36,234 bases of DNA from a virus. Both the position numbers and the translations under genes were made by a program. The notes beneath the pieces are model-generated. The model did no database searches. It was not told the DNA's origin and worked only from the letters and a program-made list of their open reading frames with translations. The stretch lies in the IMG/VR virus record IMGVR_UViG_3300043775_001628, positions 1 through 36,234 of that record; one strand, given 5' to 3'. This document shows, piece by piece, positions 1 to 6,763 of the stretch (positions are counted from its first letter, which is position 1; the number at the start of each line of letters is the position of its first letter).

Positions 1-127
1 CATCTCCGAAATCCCGATGGCCATTGTCGATCTTGATGATCGCTTTGTTAGATGCAACCGTGCGTTTTGTGGCATTGTGGGTTACGCTCAGCACGAGCTC
101 CGACTCAGGACATGGAAGCAGATCACA
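1..127. repeat. Terminal direct repeat, left copy (circular-assembly overlap)
   Basis: These 127 bases are identical to the last 127 bases of the window (36108-36234). A perfect overlap of exactly 127 bases is the signature of a circular or circularly permuted molecule assembled with a k-mer of 127, and is less likely to be a biological terminal repeat. The overlap falls inside the PAS-domain gene and restores its missing start, which supports joining the ends. Confidence 0.95.
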
Positions 128-478
128 CATCCCGACGATCTCGAAGGAGACATTGCCAGCGTTGAATCCCTCAAGGCTGATAATGAGTCCGACGGTTACG
201 GGCTTACAAAGCGATACATCACCAAGGACGGGCGAATCATTTTCGTTAGGATTTCAGTCCTCCCCGTGCGTGATGAATCCGGCAACTGCGTTGGATTTTT
301 CGTCTCTGCCCTGCCCATCCTCGCCGAATACGCCACCGGAAAGGCCGTTGAAAAGTTCAGACTTATTGAGTGGATCACAAAAAACAAAAAGGATGCCGCA
401 ATCGTCACTCTTGGCGGAGGGCTGTTTTTAGGGCGTGACACCATCGTTGAACTGATTAAACTCTGGCTGACAAAGTAA
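1..478 (+). CDS. PAS-domain protein (3' part; start lies at 36067 across the circular junction)
   Basis: Joined across the ends, the gene encodes 172 aa starting at ATG 36067. Residues about 8-125 match the PAS/PAC fold: a turn around IVDLDDRFVRCN, then GY...EL...TW..ITHPDDLE, then the PAC-like KRYITKDGRIIFVRISV and VRDESGNCVGFF. PAS domains sense small ligands, redox or light, or mediate dimerisation. No kinase, GGDEF or helix-turn-helix partner domain follows. The C-terminal 45 residues are charged and then contain a short hydrophobic segment (AAIVTLGGGLFLG), possibly membrane-associating. It lies directly upstream of the holin-like gene. What it senses and what it acts on cannot be told from the sequence. 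The PAS call is strong; the role is unknown. Confidence 0.85.
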   Translation, partial: ISEIPMAIVDLDDRFVRCNRAFCGIVGYAQHELRLRTWKQITHPDDLEGDIASVESLKADNESDGYGLTKRYITKDGRIIFVRISVLPVRDESGNCVGFFVSALPILAEYATGKAVEKFRLIEWITKNKKDAAIVTLGGGLFLGRDTIVELIKLWLTK

Positions 479-494
479 CCTCAAATTACACACC

Positions 495-668
495 ATGAAA
501 AACCTTCTCAAGAACTGGAAAACCTCTCTCGCTGGATTGTTTGGAATCGCTGCCGTTGTGATTCCTGCCGTTGCCCCACAGCACGCTACGACCTTTCAGC
601 AAGTCGCCGCGCTCGCCGTTTCACTTGGACTGCTCGCCGCGAAAGACGGTGATAAAACTGGACTGTAA
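495..668 (+). CDS. Holin-like small membrane protein (57 aa)
   Basis: The gene encodes 57 aa: a short basic N-terminus (MKNLLKNWKTS), a hydrophobic segment at about residues 10-30, a second moderately hydrophobic segment at about 38-48, and a polar tail containing AAKDGDKTG. This is the usual layout of small phage holins, and the AAKD..xTG tail is common in that group. It lies just upstream of the amidase, as expected for a holin that permeabilises the inner membrane to release the endolysin. Its TAA stop overlaps the next ATG (TAATG). Confidence 0.7.
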   Translation: MKNLLKNWKTSLAGLFGIAAVVIPAVAPQHATTFQQVAALAVSLGLLAAKDGDKTGL

Positions 669-763
669 TGGACATTGCTGGGCTATTTCTCGGGGTTGCT
701 TTCGGCATTCTCTCCTTTGGAGCGTTTAGCATCATCGCTTGTTTCTTCTCATGCCAAAAATGA
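668..763 (+). CDS. Tiny membrane peptide in the lysis cassette (31 aa)
   Basis: The 31-aa product is almost entirely one hydrophobic helix, ending in a short polar tail with two cysteines (IACFFSCQK). It is translationally coupled at both ends: its ATG overlaps the holin stop (TAATG) and its TGA overlaps the amidase start (ATGA). Position and coupling suggest a lysis accessory such as a second holin, an antiholin or a spanin component. There is no sequence motif to decide between these. The existence of the gene rests on the coupling and hydrophobicity only. Confidence 0.5.
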   Translation: MDIAGLFLGVAFGILSFGAFSIIACFFSCQK

Positions 764-1302
764 GAAACGTATGCATTGATCCTGGGCACGGGATGTCAAA
801 CAAGCGCACGGGCGTCTATGATCCCGGTGCGTGCGCCTTTGGTAAAAAGGAGGCCGAGATTGCGATGGACTGGACAAATGAGCTTCGAGCCATCCTACAG
901 GCTCGCGGGCACAAGGTCATTCGCACGCGCATAAGCAGCAGTGATCACACGCCCGTCACGGAGCGCGCAGGCATCGCTGAAAAGTATGGATGCGACATCA
1001 TGCTAAGCCTCCACTGCAACGCGGCAAACGGGGCGGCAAACGGCACTGAGACGTTCTACCGCGGCAAGCTCAACGCGCCGATGGCGGAGAAGATCAACGC
1101 GGCGATTTGCAAGGCTCTGGGAACGAAGTCACGCGGCATCAAGACGGAGGAGCAAAGCCAGCACGCGAGGCTTGCGGTCATGGCATTCCAGCCGTGTTTT
1201 TTGATCGAGCTTGGATTCATCGACAACGCGGCAGACCTCGCGGCGATGACCGATCCCGTGCGCAGGATGGCAGCTTGTGAGGTAATCGCTGAACTTTTAT
1301 GA
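760..1302 (+). CDS. N-acetylmuramoyl-L-alanine amidase (Amidase_3 endolysin)
   Basis: The product is a zinc amidase that cuts the bond between N-acetylmuramic acid and L-alanine in peptidoglycan. The family signature is present: DPGHG at the N-terminus (first zinc histidine), an acidic residue in KKEAEIA, SLHCNAA (later zinc histidine), and the catalytic glutamate in FLIELGFIDN near the C-terminus. At 180 aa it is a single catalytic domain with no wall-binding domain and no signal peptide, so it probably needs the neighbouring holin to reach the periplasm. I chose ATG 760 because it overlaps the upstream TGA (ATGA). In-frame TTG 739 and ATG 751 would add only a few residues before the catalytic core. 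Confidence 0.92.
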   Translation: MRNVCIDPGHGMSNKRTGVYDPGACAFGKKEAEIAMDWTNELRAILQARGHKVIRTRISSSDHTPVTERAGIAEKYGCDIMLSLHCNAANGAANGTETFYRGKLNAPMAEKINAAICKALGTKSRGIKTEEQSQHARLAVMAFQPCFLIELGFIDNAADLAAMTDPVRRMAACEVIAELL

Positions 1303-1424
1303 GACTCGCGTTCTGGCAAATCTCCGCCTCGCTGTTTGCCATCGCGTCGTTTGGCGTGGGCTATGGCATTCTCGCTATTGTCTGCTTGATGCTCACTGAC
1401 ATCGTGATTGAGTGCATCGAATGA
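1299..1424 (+). CDS. Small single-pass membrane protein of the lysis cassette (41 aa)
   Basis: The start ATG overlaps the amidase TGA (ATGA) and the stop overlaps the next start. Nearly the whole 41-aa product is hydrophobic (ISASLFAIASFGVGYGI, LAIVCLMLTDIVI), consistent with one or two membrane passes. Its place directly after the endolysin is where spanin genes often lie, but no lipobox or coiled coil is visible, so a spanin role is only a guess. Confidence 0.5.
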   Translation: MRLAFWQISASLFAIASFGVGYGILAIVCLMLTDIVIECIE

Positions 1425-1627
1425 TCTCCGACTTCGAGAAAATCAGCGCGCATTTTAACAACTCTGCAAAATGCCGCCGCTCCAAAGACGCAAAGCCCCA
1501 GGTGCAATACGAGCCGGGATGCGTGTGGATCGAATGCCAGCACGCAACGTGTGCGTGCCGGACAAACGGCCACGGGGATGAACCTCTCACGTCGTTCCTA
1601 GCGAAGTGGCAGGAGAGGAATGGTTAA
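1421..1627 (+). CDS. Hypothetical cysteine-containing protein (68 aa)
   Basis: Translation probably starts at ATG 1421, overlapping the previous stop. The product is hydrophilic with cysteines in CVWIECQHATCACRTNGHG, which could bind a metal, although the spacing matches no zinc finger I recognise. It is the last rightward gene before a convergent leftward gene, and the two reading frames overlap tail to tail by 41 bp. Function unknown. Confidence 0.5.
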   Translation: MISDFEKISAHFNNSAKCRRSKDAKPQVQYEPGCVWIECQHATCACRTNGHGDEPLTSFLAKWQERNG

Positions 1628-1847
1628 GCTGATTGGCGCACTTCGCTAACGTCTCCGAAACGTAGCGCAGGTGATCCATTCCCAAGTCTCGCGAATGCCA
1701 GCCAAGGAATAACGAGATGCAGAAGTGACACTGTTTGATCACATCGCTGGCCTCGTCTAGCTCGCGTCTCGCCTCCACAAGCTGCGAGGCTAGGCTTTGG
1801 TTGATGTGAGCATTACGCTCAGCGCCATCCGCCAGCATGTTATACAC
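1587..1847 (-). CDS. Hypothetical protein, leftward small-gene cassette (86 aa)
   Basis: The frame opens after an in-frame TGA at 1872-1874 that is also the stop of the upstream gene. The first usable starts are GTG 1847 and ATG 1838. Residues about 15-35 form an amphipathic helix (SLASQLVEARRELDEAS), followed by a cysteine/histidine-containing stretch. There is no recognised domain. The 3' end overlaps the convergent rightward gene by 41 bp. It may be co-transcribed with the two upstream leftward genes. Confidence 0.5.
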   Translation of the reverse strand: MYNMLADGAERNAHINQSLASQLVEARRELDEASDVIKQCHFCISLFLGWHSRDLGMDHLRYVSETLAKCANQLNHSSPATSLGTT

Positions 1848-1871
1848 TGCGGCGTTTGGATGCTTGTCGTG

Positions 1872-2159
1872 TCATGGCTTTTTAGAACTTCTCATTCTTT
1901 TAGTTATTTCTGCCATGAAAAGCATTGCCCAAATGCGATGCTGCTTAGCATCTGGATCGTGAGTGTCTCCCATCCAGCAATCTAACTCATTAACCCCATT
2001 CGGCTTAAACAGTTTTATAAAAAGCCTTTTAGCTTTTGTTTCGACCGAATAATGAAACCCTTGCGCCGCACCAATAGCATCGCAGCATGTATTATACTTT
2101 ATTCCAAGGAGATTTGCAGCCTCTTTAAATACATCCGACAGTTTCATGTTTTCTTTCAT
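1872..2159 (-). CDS. Hypothetical protein, leftward small-gene cassette (95 aa)
   Basis: It starts at ATG 2159 with MKENMKLSDVFKEAANLLG. The composition is that of a folded, mostly helical cytosolic protein with a basic C-terminus (TKRMRSSKKP). It is not similar to any family I recognise. Its stop codon is in frame with the downstream 86-aa gene, so the two are adjacent open stretches of one frame split by a single TGA. This may be chance or an old fusion. Confidence 0.55.
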   Translation of the reverse strand: MKENMKLSDVFKEAANLLGIKYNTCCDAIGAAQGFHYSVETKAKRLFIKLFKPNGVNELDCWMGDTHDPDAKQHRIWAMLFMAEITKRMRSSKKP

Positions 2160-2179
2160 AGTATTTTTATTATCTCATC

Positions 2180-2338
2180 TTAGATCATCTTTTCATCTTC
2201 AAGCCATTGTAAAACCTCTTCTTCGGTATCGAAAAGGTCTGTAAAGCATTCGTAGCCTGCGCGAAAGTGATTAAGCGCAGATTCTTTGACTGGAGTTTGT
2301 GAATAATGCTTATCACTTGAGCGGCTCCAGTTTTGCAC
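2180..2338 (-). CDS. Small acidic hypothetical protein (52 aa, GTG start)
   Basis: Starting at GTG 2338 this frame encodes 52 aa with protein-like composition ending in FDTEEEVLQWLEDEKMI, an acidic amphipathic helix. A different frame on the same strand (2185-2394) is open but rich in Phe/Tyr/Cys and less convincing. The gene would be the first of the leftward cassette, facing away from the rightward early block. It is similar in size to small phage early inhibitors. Function unknown; the start codon is uncertain. Confidence 0.45.
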   Translation of the reverse strand: MQNWSRSSDKHYSQTPVKESALNHFRAGYECFTDLFDTEEEVLQWLEDEKMI

Positions 2339-2429
2339 GACGGAAAAAGAATGCAACAATAAAAAAAATAATGTTGACGAGCGATGAATCGCATGGTTTT
2401 AGTCCGCCGTCCAAAACGGACGACTACCC
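2339..2429. promoter_or_regulatory. Divergent control region between leftward and rightward early genes
   Basis: This short gap separates the leftward cassette from the rightward early block and should hold divergent promoters. It is AT-rich on the left (an A8 run near 2362) and contains a TTGACG -35-like hexamer at about 2374, but no convincing -10 at proper spacing. Just before the regulator gene is an inverted repeat CGTCC-AAAAC-GGACG (2408-2422), with an overlapping GTCCG/CGGAC pairing. This could be an operator for the adjacent ribbon-helix-helix protein (inference). Confidence 0.4.
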
Positions 2430-2603
2430 ATGACTACCCAAATCGACATTCCCGATGACGTGCATAAGCAGGTCAAACAATACGCCGCCAATCACGGCAC
2501 CACCCTTAAAGCCTTTGTGAATGAGGCTATCGTTGACCTGCTCAAACGCAAGCAGGCCAAGCAAGGCAACCCTCTTCGTCTGCGGAAGGGGGACAGCGTA
2601 TGA
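2430..2603 (+). CDS. Ribbon-helix-helix DNA-binding protein (57 aa)
   Basis: The product is a compact Arc/CopG-like protein: a beta-strand segment (TQIDIPDDVHKQVKQ), a helix (YAANHGTTLKAFVNEAI) and a basic tail (KRKQAKQG, RLRKG). The pattern of a strand, then helix-turn-helix with TTLKAFVNEAI is typical of RHH repressors. It is the first gene of the rightward early block, directly after an inverted repeat that may be its operator, so autoregulation is likely. The stop overlaps the next start (ATGA). Confidence 0.7.
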   Translation: MTTQIDIPDDVHKQVKQYAANHGTTLKAFVNEAIVDLLKRKQAKQGNPLRLRKGDSV

Positions 2604-2923
2604 ACCTGCAACCTTGGATTGAATGCCTGCCATCTCGCGACGTTCGCCGCCGTGCGTTCTTTACTCACATCTTTAACAGGCTGGACGAGCTTGGTTTTAA
2701 CCTTCAAAACGAAGACGCCATCTCTGGCGGCTACCGTTTGGAGTTCCGCAAAGGCGACTCTCACGTTGTCGCTGATCGCTATATGGCATTCCCTGTCATG
2801 GGCGAGACTCCCGGCGTTGCACTGCATGAGGATGGCGAGGAGTGGGATTGCACCTTCACCGCTCGCACTCCTGTGAACATCGTCATCTCGGCAATCGACA
2901 CACTCAACCCCGACGCGGAATGA
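2600..2923 (+). CDS. Hypothetical protein (107 aa)
   Basis: The protein is soluble and acidic with no signal or membrane segment. It has alternating strand-like segments (GGYRLEFRKGDSHVVADRYMA) and ends in VNIVISAIDTLNPDAE. I do not recognise the family. It is coupled by 4-bp overlaps to both the RHH gene and the tiny membrane peptide downstream, so it is part of the early operon. Confidence 0.6.
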   Translation: MNLQPWIECLPSRDVRRRAFFTHIFNRLDELGFNLQNEDAISGGYRLEFRKGDSHVVADRYMAFPVMGETPGVALHEDGEEWDCTFTARTPVNIVISAIDTLNPDAE

Positions 2924-2988
2924 AACTCGGCCTCCTCATCATCGCCGCCATTCACGCGGTCCTAACCATCGCATACTCGCTGACATGA
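2920..2988 (+). CDS. Tiny membrane peptide (22 aa)
   Basis: The 22-residue product (MKLGLLIIAAIHAVLTIAYSLT) is a single hydrophobic helix. Its start overlaps the upstream TGA and its stop overlaps the downstream ATG at 2985. The tight coupling on both sides is the only argument that it is translated; function unknown. Confidence 0.4.
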   Translation: MKLGLLIIAAIHAVLTIAYSLT

Positions 2989-3206
2989 ACCTCTCCCAAT
3001 TCAAATTCCGCGCTTCGCCAAACGACCGCGTGACTGACAATCGCGCGCAGTTCGCTCTACGCTGGCAAGATCACCAGTCTCCACGCCAGCGCCGTCTTCA
3101 CGCCGAGCGCCGGTTTTTACTCGCTCAGTATCACTCAATCATCGCCGACATCCTCGGCGTGATCGTCCTCGCCATCATCATCATCACTCTTTTCTACCTC
3201 GCTTAA
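2985..3206 (+). CDS. Tail-anchored membrane protein, hypothetical (73 aa)
   Basis: The first about 50 residues are very basic and polar. Residues about 51-72 (IIADILGVIVLAIIIITLFYLA) form a single membrane helix at the extreme C-terminus, so the protein is probably tail-anchored with a cytosolic head. Together with the preceding 22-aa membrane peptide it suggests an early membrane-associated function, for example superinfection exclusion or host takeover, but nothing in the sequence proves this. Confidence 0.55.
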   Translation: MNLSQFKFRASPNDRVTDNRAQFALRWQDHQSPRQRRLHAERRFLLAQYHSIIADILGVIVLAIIIITLFYLA

Positions 3207-3209
3207 TTT

Positions 3210-4343
3210 ATGTCCACCGAACTTACCGCCACCGAAGTCCTGCCACCATCCGCCATCGAGTCCATCACTCGCGGAGAAATCGACGTTCAAATCTCAACCG
3301 CTAAGCGATTCCCGCGCAGCATCGGGCAAGTCAAAAAAGACATGCTCTCCTTTGCCACGTTGGATCAGGAGACTGCTGAAAGCTGCTTTTACTCGCTGCC
3401 ACGCGGCGGGAAAACCATTCAAGGGCCAAGCGTTCGCCTCGCTGAAATCGCCGTTTCATGCTACGGCAACCTCCGCGCTGGCGTTCGCGTTCTCGAAACT
3501 GTCAGCAATGGCGACTCTCCGCACGTCGTCTTGCAAGCTGTCTGCCACGACCTCGAAAAGAATACCTGCGTGACCATTGAAAAACGCCGTCGTATCGTGG
3601 GCAAGAAGTCCAAAGGTGGAGCGATTGACGAGGACGACATCAACCTCGCGTGCAATGCAGGGAGCGCCATCGCCTTTCGTGACTGCGTGTTTAAAGTCGT
3701 TCCCGGCGCGCTTATCAAGCCCGTCTATGAGCAAGCTAAGGCCGTTGCCATCGGTGACGCCAAGACGCTCTCAGAACGTCGCGAACGCGCCATTGCAGCA
3801 TTCGGCAAGATGGGCGTGAAGCTCGATAAAATCCTGGCTTCACTCAGCAAGAAGTCACTGGAAGAAATCGACCTCGCCGACCTTGAAACGCTGTTCGGGC
3901 TTCATACCGCCATCAAAGACGGTCACACGACCATTGACGAGGCTTTCCCATCGGTGACGCCAACGGCTGAAAAGTCGAAACTCTTCAAACCCAAAACTCC
4001 CACGGTAGAGGACTGCCCGCAGCCTCCGCCATACAAATCTCTGGCACAGTCAGAGACTGCCGACTCGCCGAGCACTACACTTAGAGATGGGTGCAGCTCG
4101 GTCACACAAAATGAGTCGGCAGCATTCTCTCTCGATGCAACGCCAACTTCTCTTACCGATCAGGTATTCGATAAGCTTCATGCCGCCAGTTTGAAGTGGT
4201 CGGAGATTTACACAGTGATGGCCGATCAAGGCCTTGCTGATCCCGAGTTCGTGCCGCTGAACGAAGCTCCTAGCGATGTGCTCTCCGCCTGCCTCGCGCA
4301 GTTCGACGCCATCGTAGCTATCGTGAAGGGGGTGAAACCATGA
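3210..4343 (+). CDS. Conserved phage early protein, putative recombination/annealing protein (377 aa)
   Basis: Residues about 20-250 resemble a family common in phage early regions. Visible landmarks are AKRFPRSIGQVKKDMLSFATLDQETAESC, CFYSLPRGGKTIQGPSVRLAEI, then ACNAGSAIAFRDCVFKVVPG and AIKDGHTTIDEAFP. The last about 110 residues are low-complexity and variable, rich in Ser, Thr and Pro. The gene sits two small genes upstream of a RecB/Cas4-like nuclease, with RusA and SSB-like genes further on. This is the usual company of single-strand annealing proteins (RecT/Erf/Rad52 type). I infer an annealing role from that context and length; I see no catalytic motif. A fold search is needed to confirm. 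Confidence 0.5.
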   Translation: MSTELTATEVLPPSAIESITRGEIDVQISTAKRFPRSIGQVKKDMLSFATLDQETAESCFYSLPRGGKTIQGPSVRLAEIAVSCYGNLRAGVRVLETVSNGDSPHVVLQAVCHDLEKNTCVTIEKRRRIVGKKSKGGAIDEDDINLACNAGSAIAFRDCVFKVVPGALIKPVYEQAKAVAIGDAKTLSERRERAIAAFGKMGVKLDKILASLSKKSLEEIDLADLETLFGLHTAIKDGHTTIDEAFPSVTPTAEKSKLFKPKTPTVEDCPQPPPYKSLAQSETADSPSTTLRDGCSSVTQNESAAFSLDATPTSLTDQVFDKLHAASLKWSEIYTVMADQGLADPEFVPLNEAPSDVLSACLAQFDAIVAIVKGVKP

Positions 4344-4663
4344 GCGCAACGCATACACCTGGGCCGTGGCATGCAGAAGTGTTTTCATCTTTGCAAGAAG
4401 CGCGTGAAGTCGCCGGTTTTGAGTGGGCCTCTAAATGGAGACACAACTCACCGCCTGCCGCTGTCTGGAAACTTTGCGAAGGCGGAGGATTGACGGGATT
4501 GCCGGGATGCATTGAGACAACTGAGGCAAACGCCCGACTGATCGCCGCCGCTCCTGATTTGCTGGAGGCTTTGGATGAAATCGACACTTACCTAGACAAT
4601 GCGCCGACAGTGCGGGCAATCGCCCGTGCAGCCATCGCCAAAGCGAAAGGAGGAACGCCATGA
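4340..4663 (+). CDS. Conserved phage early hypothetical protein (107 aa)
   Basis: The N-terminus HTPGPWHAEVF and the central ANARLIAAAPDLLEAL are hallmarks of a small-protein family found in many phage early operons, whose function is not established. It starts at ATG 4340, overlapping the upstream TGA, and the next gene is coupled by ATGA behind a strong Shine-Dalgarno (AAAGGAGGAA). Confidence 0.7.
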   Translation: MSATHTPGPWHAEVFSSLQEAREVAGFEWASKWRHNSPPAAVWKLCEGGGLTGLPGCIETTEANARLIAAAPDLLEALDEIDTYLDNAPTVRAIARAAIAKAKGGTP

Positions 4664-4887
4664 GCGACACTCAACTACTAGACTTCCTCGAATCGCTGTT
4701 TGCTGGGAAGTTCCGCAACTCGCTATTTATCGGCCATGATTTGCCGACGTTTGGCGACTCGCATCAGATGATTAATCTCGATATTCGCTCTCAAATTAGC
4801 TGCGTGCATCGCGCTAAGACGGTGCGCGGAGCTATCAAACTGGCAATCAAGGAAGCCAAAGCACGGGAGGAGGAAAGCCATGTATAA
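4660..4887 (+). CDS. Hypothetical protein (75 aa)
   Basis: This soluble 75-aa protein has a good ribosome-binding site (GGAGG) 7 bases before the ATG. Its last residues (KLAIKEAKAREEESHV) form a charged helix. No family recognised. The 3' end overlaps the nuclease gene start by 8 bases and carries that gene's Shine-Dalgarno (GGAGGAGGAAA). Confidence 0.6.
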   Translation: MSDTQLLDFLESLFAGKFRNSLFIGHDLPTFGDSHQMINLDIRSQISCVHRAKTVRGAIKLAIKEAKAREEESHV

Positions 4888-6049
4888 CAACACACGCCGA
4901 TACGTCCCCAGCGCCAGCAAGATGCACCGTGTTCTTGAATGCCCTGCATCGCATCAGGCGGAGCTTGCAGCGCCAGACGTTAAGGAAGACACGACGATGG
5001 CCGATATGGGTCATGAGGTTCACGCCATCCTTGAAGGCAAACTTGAATACGACAAAGCCAGCGTCGAAGCCGCAGAAACGGCGGAGATGTGCGAGAATCA
5101 AGCTAAGCGTCTCGTTGCAGAGTGGAATCAAGGAGAGCCGGAAATGCTGTCAGAACGCCGCTATGGCCTAACACGTCTCGGCGGAGTTGTGGAGATGGTC
5201 AAAGGGTCAAAGGCTGACGTGATATTTACTGGGCAATTTGACCGGCTCTACGTCTCCGGAAATACCGGACTGTCGATCGACTTCAAAAGCCTGCGAGGTG
5301 ATCACGCCATCGCCATCGAGAATCCGCAACTCATGAGCCTCGCTGTTTTAGTGGCGAAAAAGCACAAGCTCGAAACGGTGCGTGTCGCTTTGGTTCAGCC
5401 TCTCAAGGGAAAACCGACGACGGCAGACTTTGCGGGGCACGGTTTAAAGCTCGCCGAGTCGTGGCTTCTCGCCGCTCTCGAAGCCGAGCGAAACGCGGGG
5501 CCGGATGATCGCAGGGCGGGCAAGTGGTGCCAATACTGCAAGGCGCGCTTTGGATGTCGGACGTTCCAAGACTCCGCCATTCGTGAAGTCGAAGTGATCG
5601 AGCCCGCCACCATCGCCGGACTCGACCCAGAGACGCAGCGGAAAGCCATGTGGGCGCGTGCTCTTGATCTTCCTGCGGCACGTCTTGCGGCAGCTATGAA
5701 TGGCCTAGCAATGGTTAAACGCTACGTCGCCACCATCGAAGGCGTAGCAAAGGCTAGGGCTGAGAATGACCCAGAGTTTCAGCAGTTCTTCACGCTCCGC
5801 GAAAAGAAGGGCAAGCGGTCCATTTCTGACGTTGGCAAAGTCTTTGCCGCTTGTGAAAAGCATGGAGTTACGGCAGAGGAGTTCACGGCCATGTGCTCCA
5901 TCGGCCTCGGCGACGTGAGGCAACTGCTCAAAGATGCGACTCACGCAAAAGGTAAGGCGCTCGATAATCTGCACGATGCAGTCTTGACGGGCGCAGTAGA
6001 AACTGGCAAGGGCAGCACCGAACTCGTCCCAGCAGGACAGTTGGAATAA
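4880..6049 (+). CDS. PD-(D/E)XK nuclease, Cas4/RecB-like with probable 4Fe-4S cluster (DUF2800-like)
   Basis: This is a phage exonuclease of the RecB/Cas4 group. A histidine-containing motif lies in ADMGHEVHAILEG (about residues 46-58). The nuclease core is FTGQFDRLYV followed by LSIDFKSL (about 115-138), giving the D...DxK catalytic set. Four cysteines match the Fe-S arrangement of Cas4 and AddB: one near the N-terminus (C21) and three in WCQYCKARFGC (C217, C220, C226). A helical C-terminal third follows. It probably resects double-stranded ends for the putative annealing protein encoded upstream. It starts at ATG 4880 after a strong GGAGGAGGAAA. Confidence 0.8.
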   Translation: MYNNTRRYVPSASKMHRVLECPASHQAELAAPDVKEDTTMADMGHEVHAILEGKLEYDKASVEAAETAEMCENQAKRLVAEWNQGEPEMLSERRYGLTRLGGVVEMVKGSKADVIFTGQFDRLYVSGNTGLSIDFKSLRGDHAIAIENPQLMSLAVLVAKKHKLETVRVALVQPLKGKPTTADFAGHGLKLAESWLLAALEAERNAGPDDRRAGKWCQYCKARFGCRTFQDSAIREVEVIEPATIAGLDPETQRKAMWARALDLPAARLAAAMNGLAMVKRYVATIEGVAKARAENDPEFQQFFTLREKKGKRSISDVGKVFAACEKHGVTAEEFTAMCSIGLGDVRQLLKDATHAKGKALDNLHDAVLTGAVETGKGSTELVPAGQLE

Positions 6050-6073
6050 CGAACAAAACACCACACGACCAAA

Positions 6074-6763
6074 ATGAGCGAACAATTAGATTTGTTTAAG
6101 CTAGAGCCGAGCATTGAACCCATAGTGTCATGGATCAATGGATTGCCTCTTGATGAAAAAATGGATTTCATCAACAAGATCAGGGGGCGCATCCATTCCG
6201 TTTGCCCTATGAATCACGAGCCCGTTGACTTTGTTCAATGGATCAAAGCTGAAGCCGTCCACGCCAACGATTACAATCCTAACAGCGTGGCCCCTCCTGA
6301 GATGGAGCTTCTACGGCTTTCCATTGCTGAGGACGGATACACTCAGCCAATCGTTACCTTTGACGAAGGCTCTGGCGAACGCGAAGTCATTGACGGGTTT
6401 CATCGTCACCGCGTCGGTAAAGAGTGCGCTGATATTCAATCGCGCATTCACGGCTATCTTCCGGTTGTCACAATCAACGCAGAGCGCACGGACAAGTCAG
6501 ACCGTATTGCATCCACGATCCGCCACAATCGGGCCAGAGGTAAGCACCGTGTTGATTCTATGTCTGACATCGTGGTCGAGTTGAAGCGCCGTAACTGGAC
6601 AGACGAAAAGATTTCAAAGCATCTTGGCATGGATGCAGACGAGGTTTTGCGCCTGACTCAAATCAGCGGCCTCGCTGAAATGTTCCAGAATCAGGAGTTT
6701 TCCAAAAGCTGGGAGATTGACGACATGGAAGATGAACCAATCACCTTGGAGGAGGAACCATGA
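6074..6763 (+). CDS. ParB-fold protein, IbrB-like (229 aa)
   Basis: Residues about 57-160 form a ParB/sulfiredoxin-fold domain: VHANDYNPN at the start, ELLRLSIAEDGYTQPIV, then VIDGFHRHRVG (residues 106-115), the DGxHR motif of ParB proteins that bind nucleotide. Residues 165-200 contain a helix-turn-helix-like segment (WTDEKISKHLGMDADEVLRL). The partner gene two positions downstream encodes a PAPS-reductase-like ATP pyrophosphatase. This is the pair known as IbrB/IbrA in E. coli, where it regulates eib genes. In phages such pairs are common but their biochemical role is unclear; a link to nucleic-acid modification or regulation is plausible. Confidence 0.75.
   Translation: MSEQLDLFKLEPSIEPIVSWINGLPLDEKMDFINKIRGRIHSVCPMNHEPVDFVQWIKAEAVHANDYNPNSVAPPEMELLRLSIAEDGYTQPIVTFDEGSGEREVIDGFHRHRVGKECADIQSRIHGYLPVVTINAERTDKSDRIASTIRHNRARGKHRVDSMSDIVVELKRRNWTDEKISKHLGMDADEVLRLTQISGLAEMFQNQEFSKSWEIDDMEDEPITLEEEP

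Noticed and set aside
2185-2394. Leftward 69-codon frame starting at ATG 2394
   Set aside because: Its composition is Phe/Tyr/Cys-rich; the overlapping frame 2180-2338 ends in a more protein-like acidic helix. Kept only as an alternative.
4880-6049. Cas4 of a CRISPR system
   Set aside because: The Fe-S nuclease resembles Cas4, but its neighbours are recombination genes and no other cas gene or array is present.
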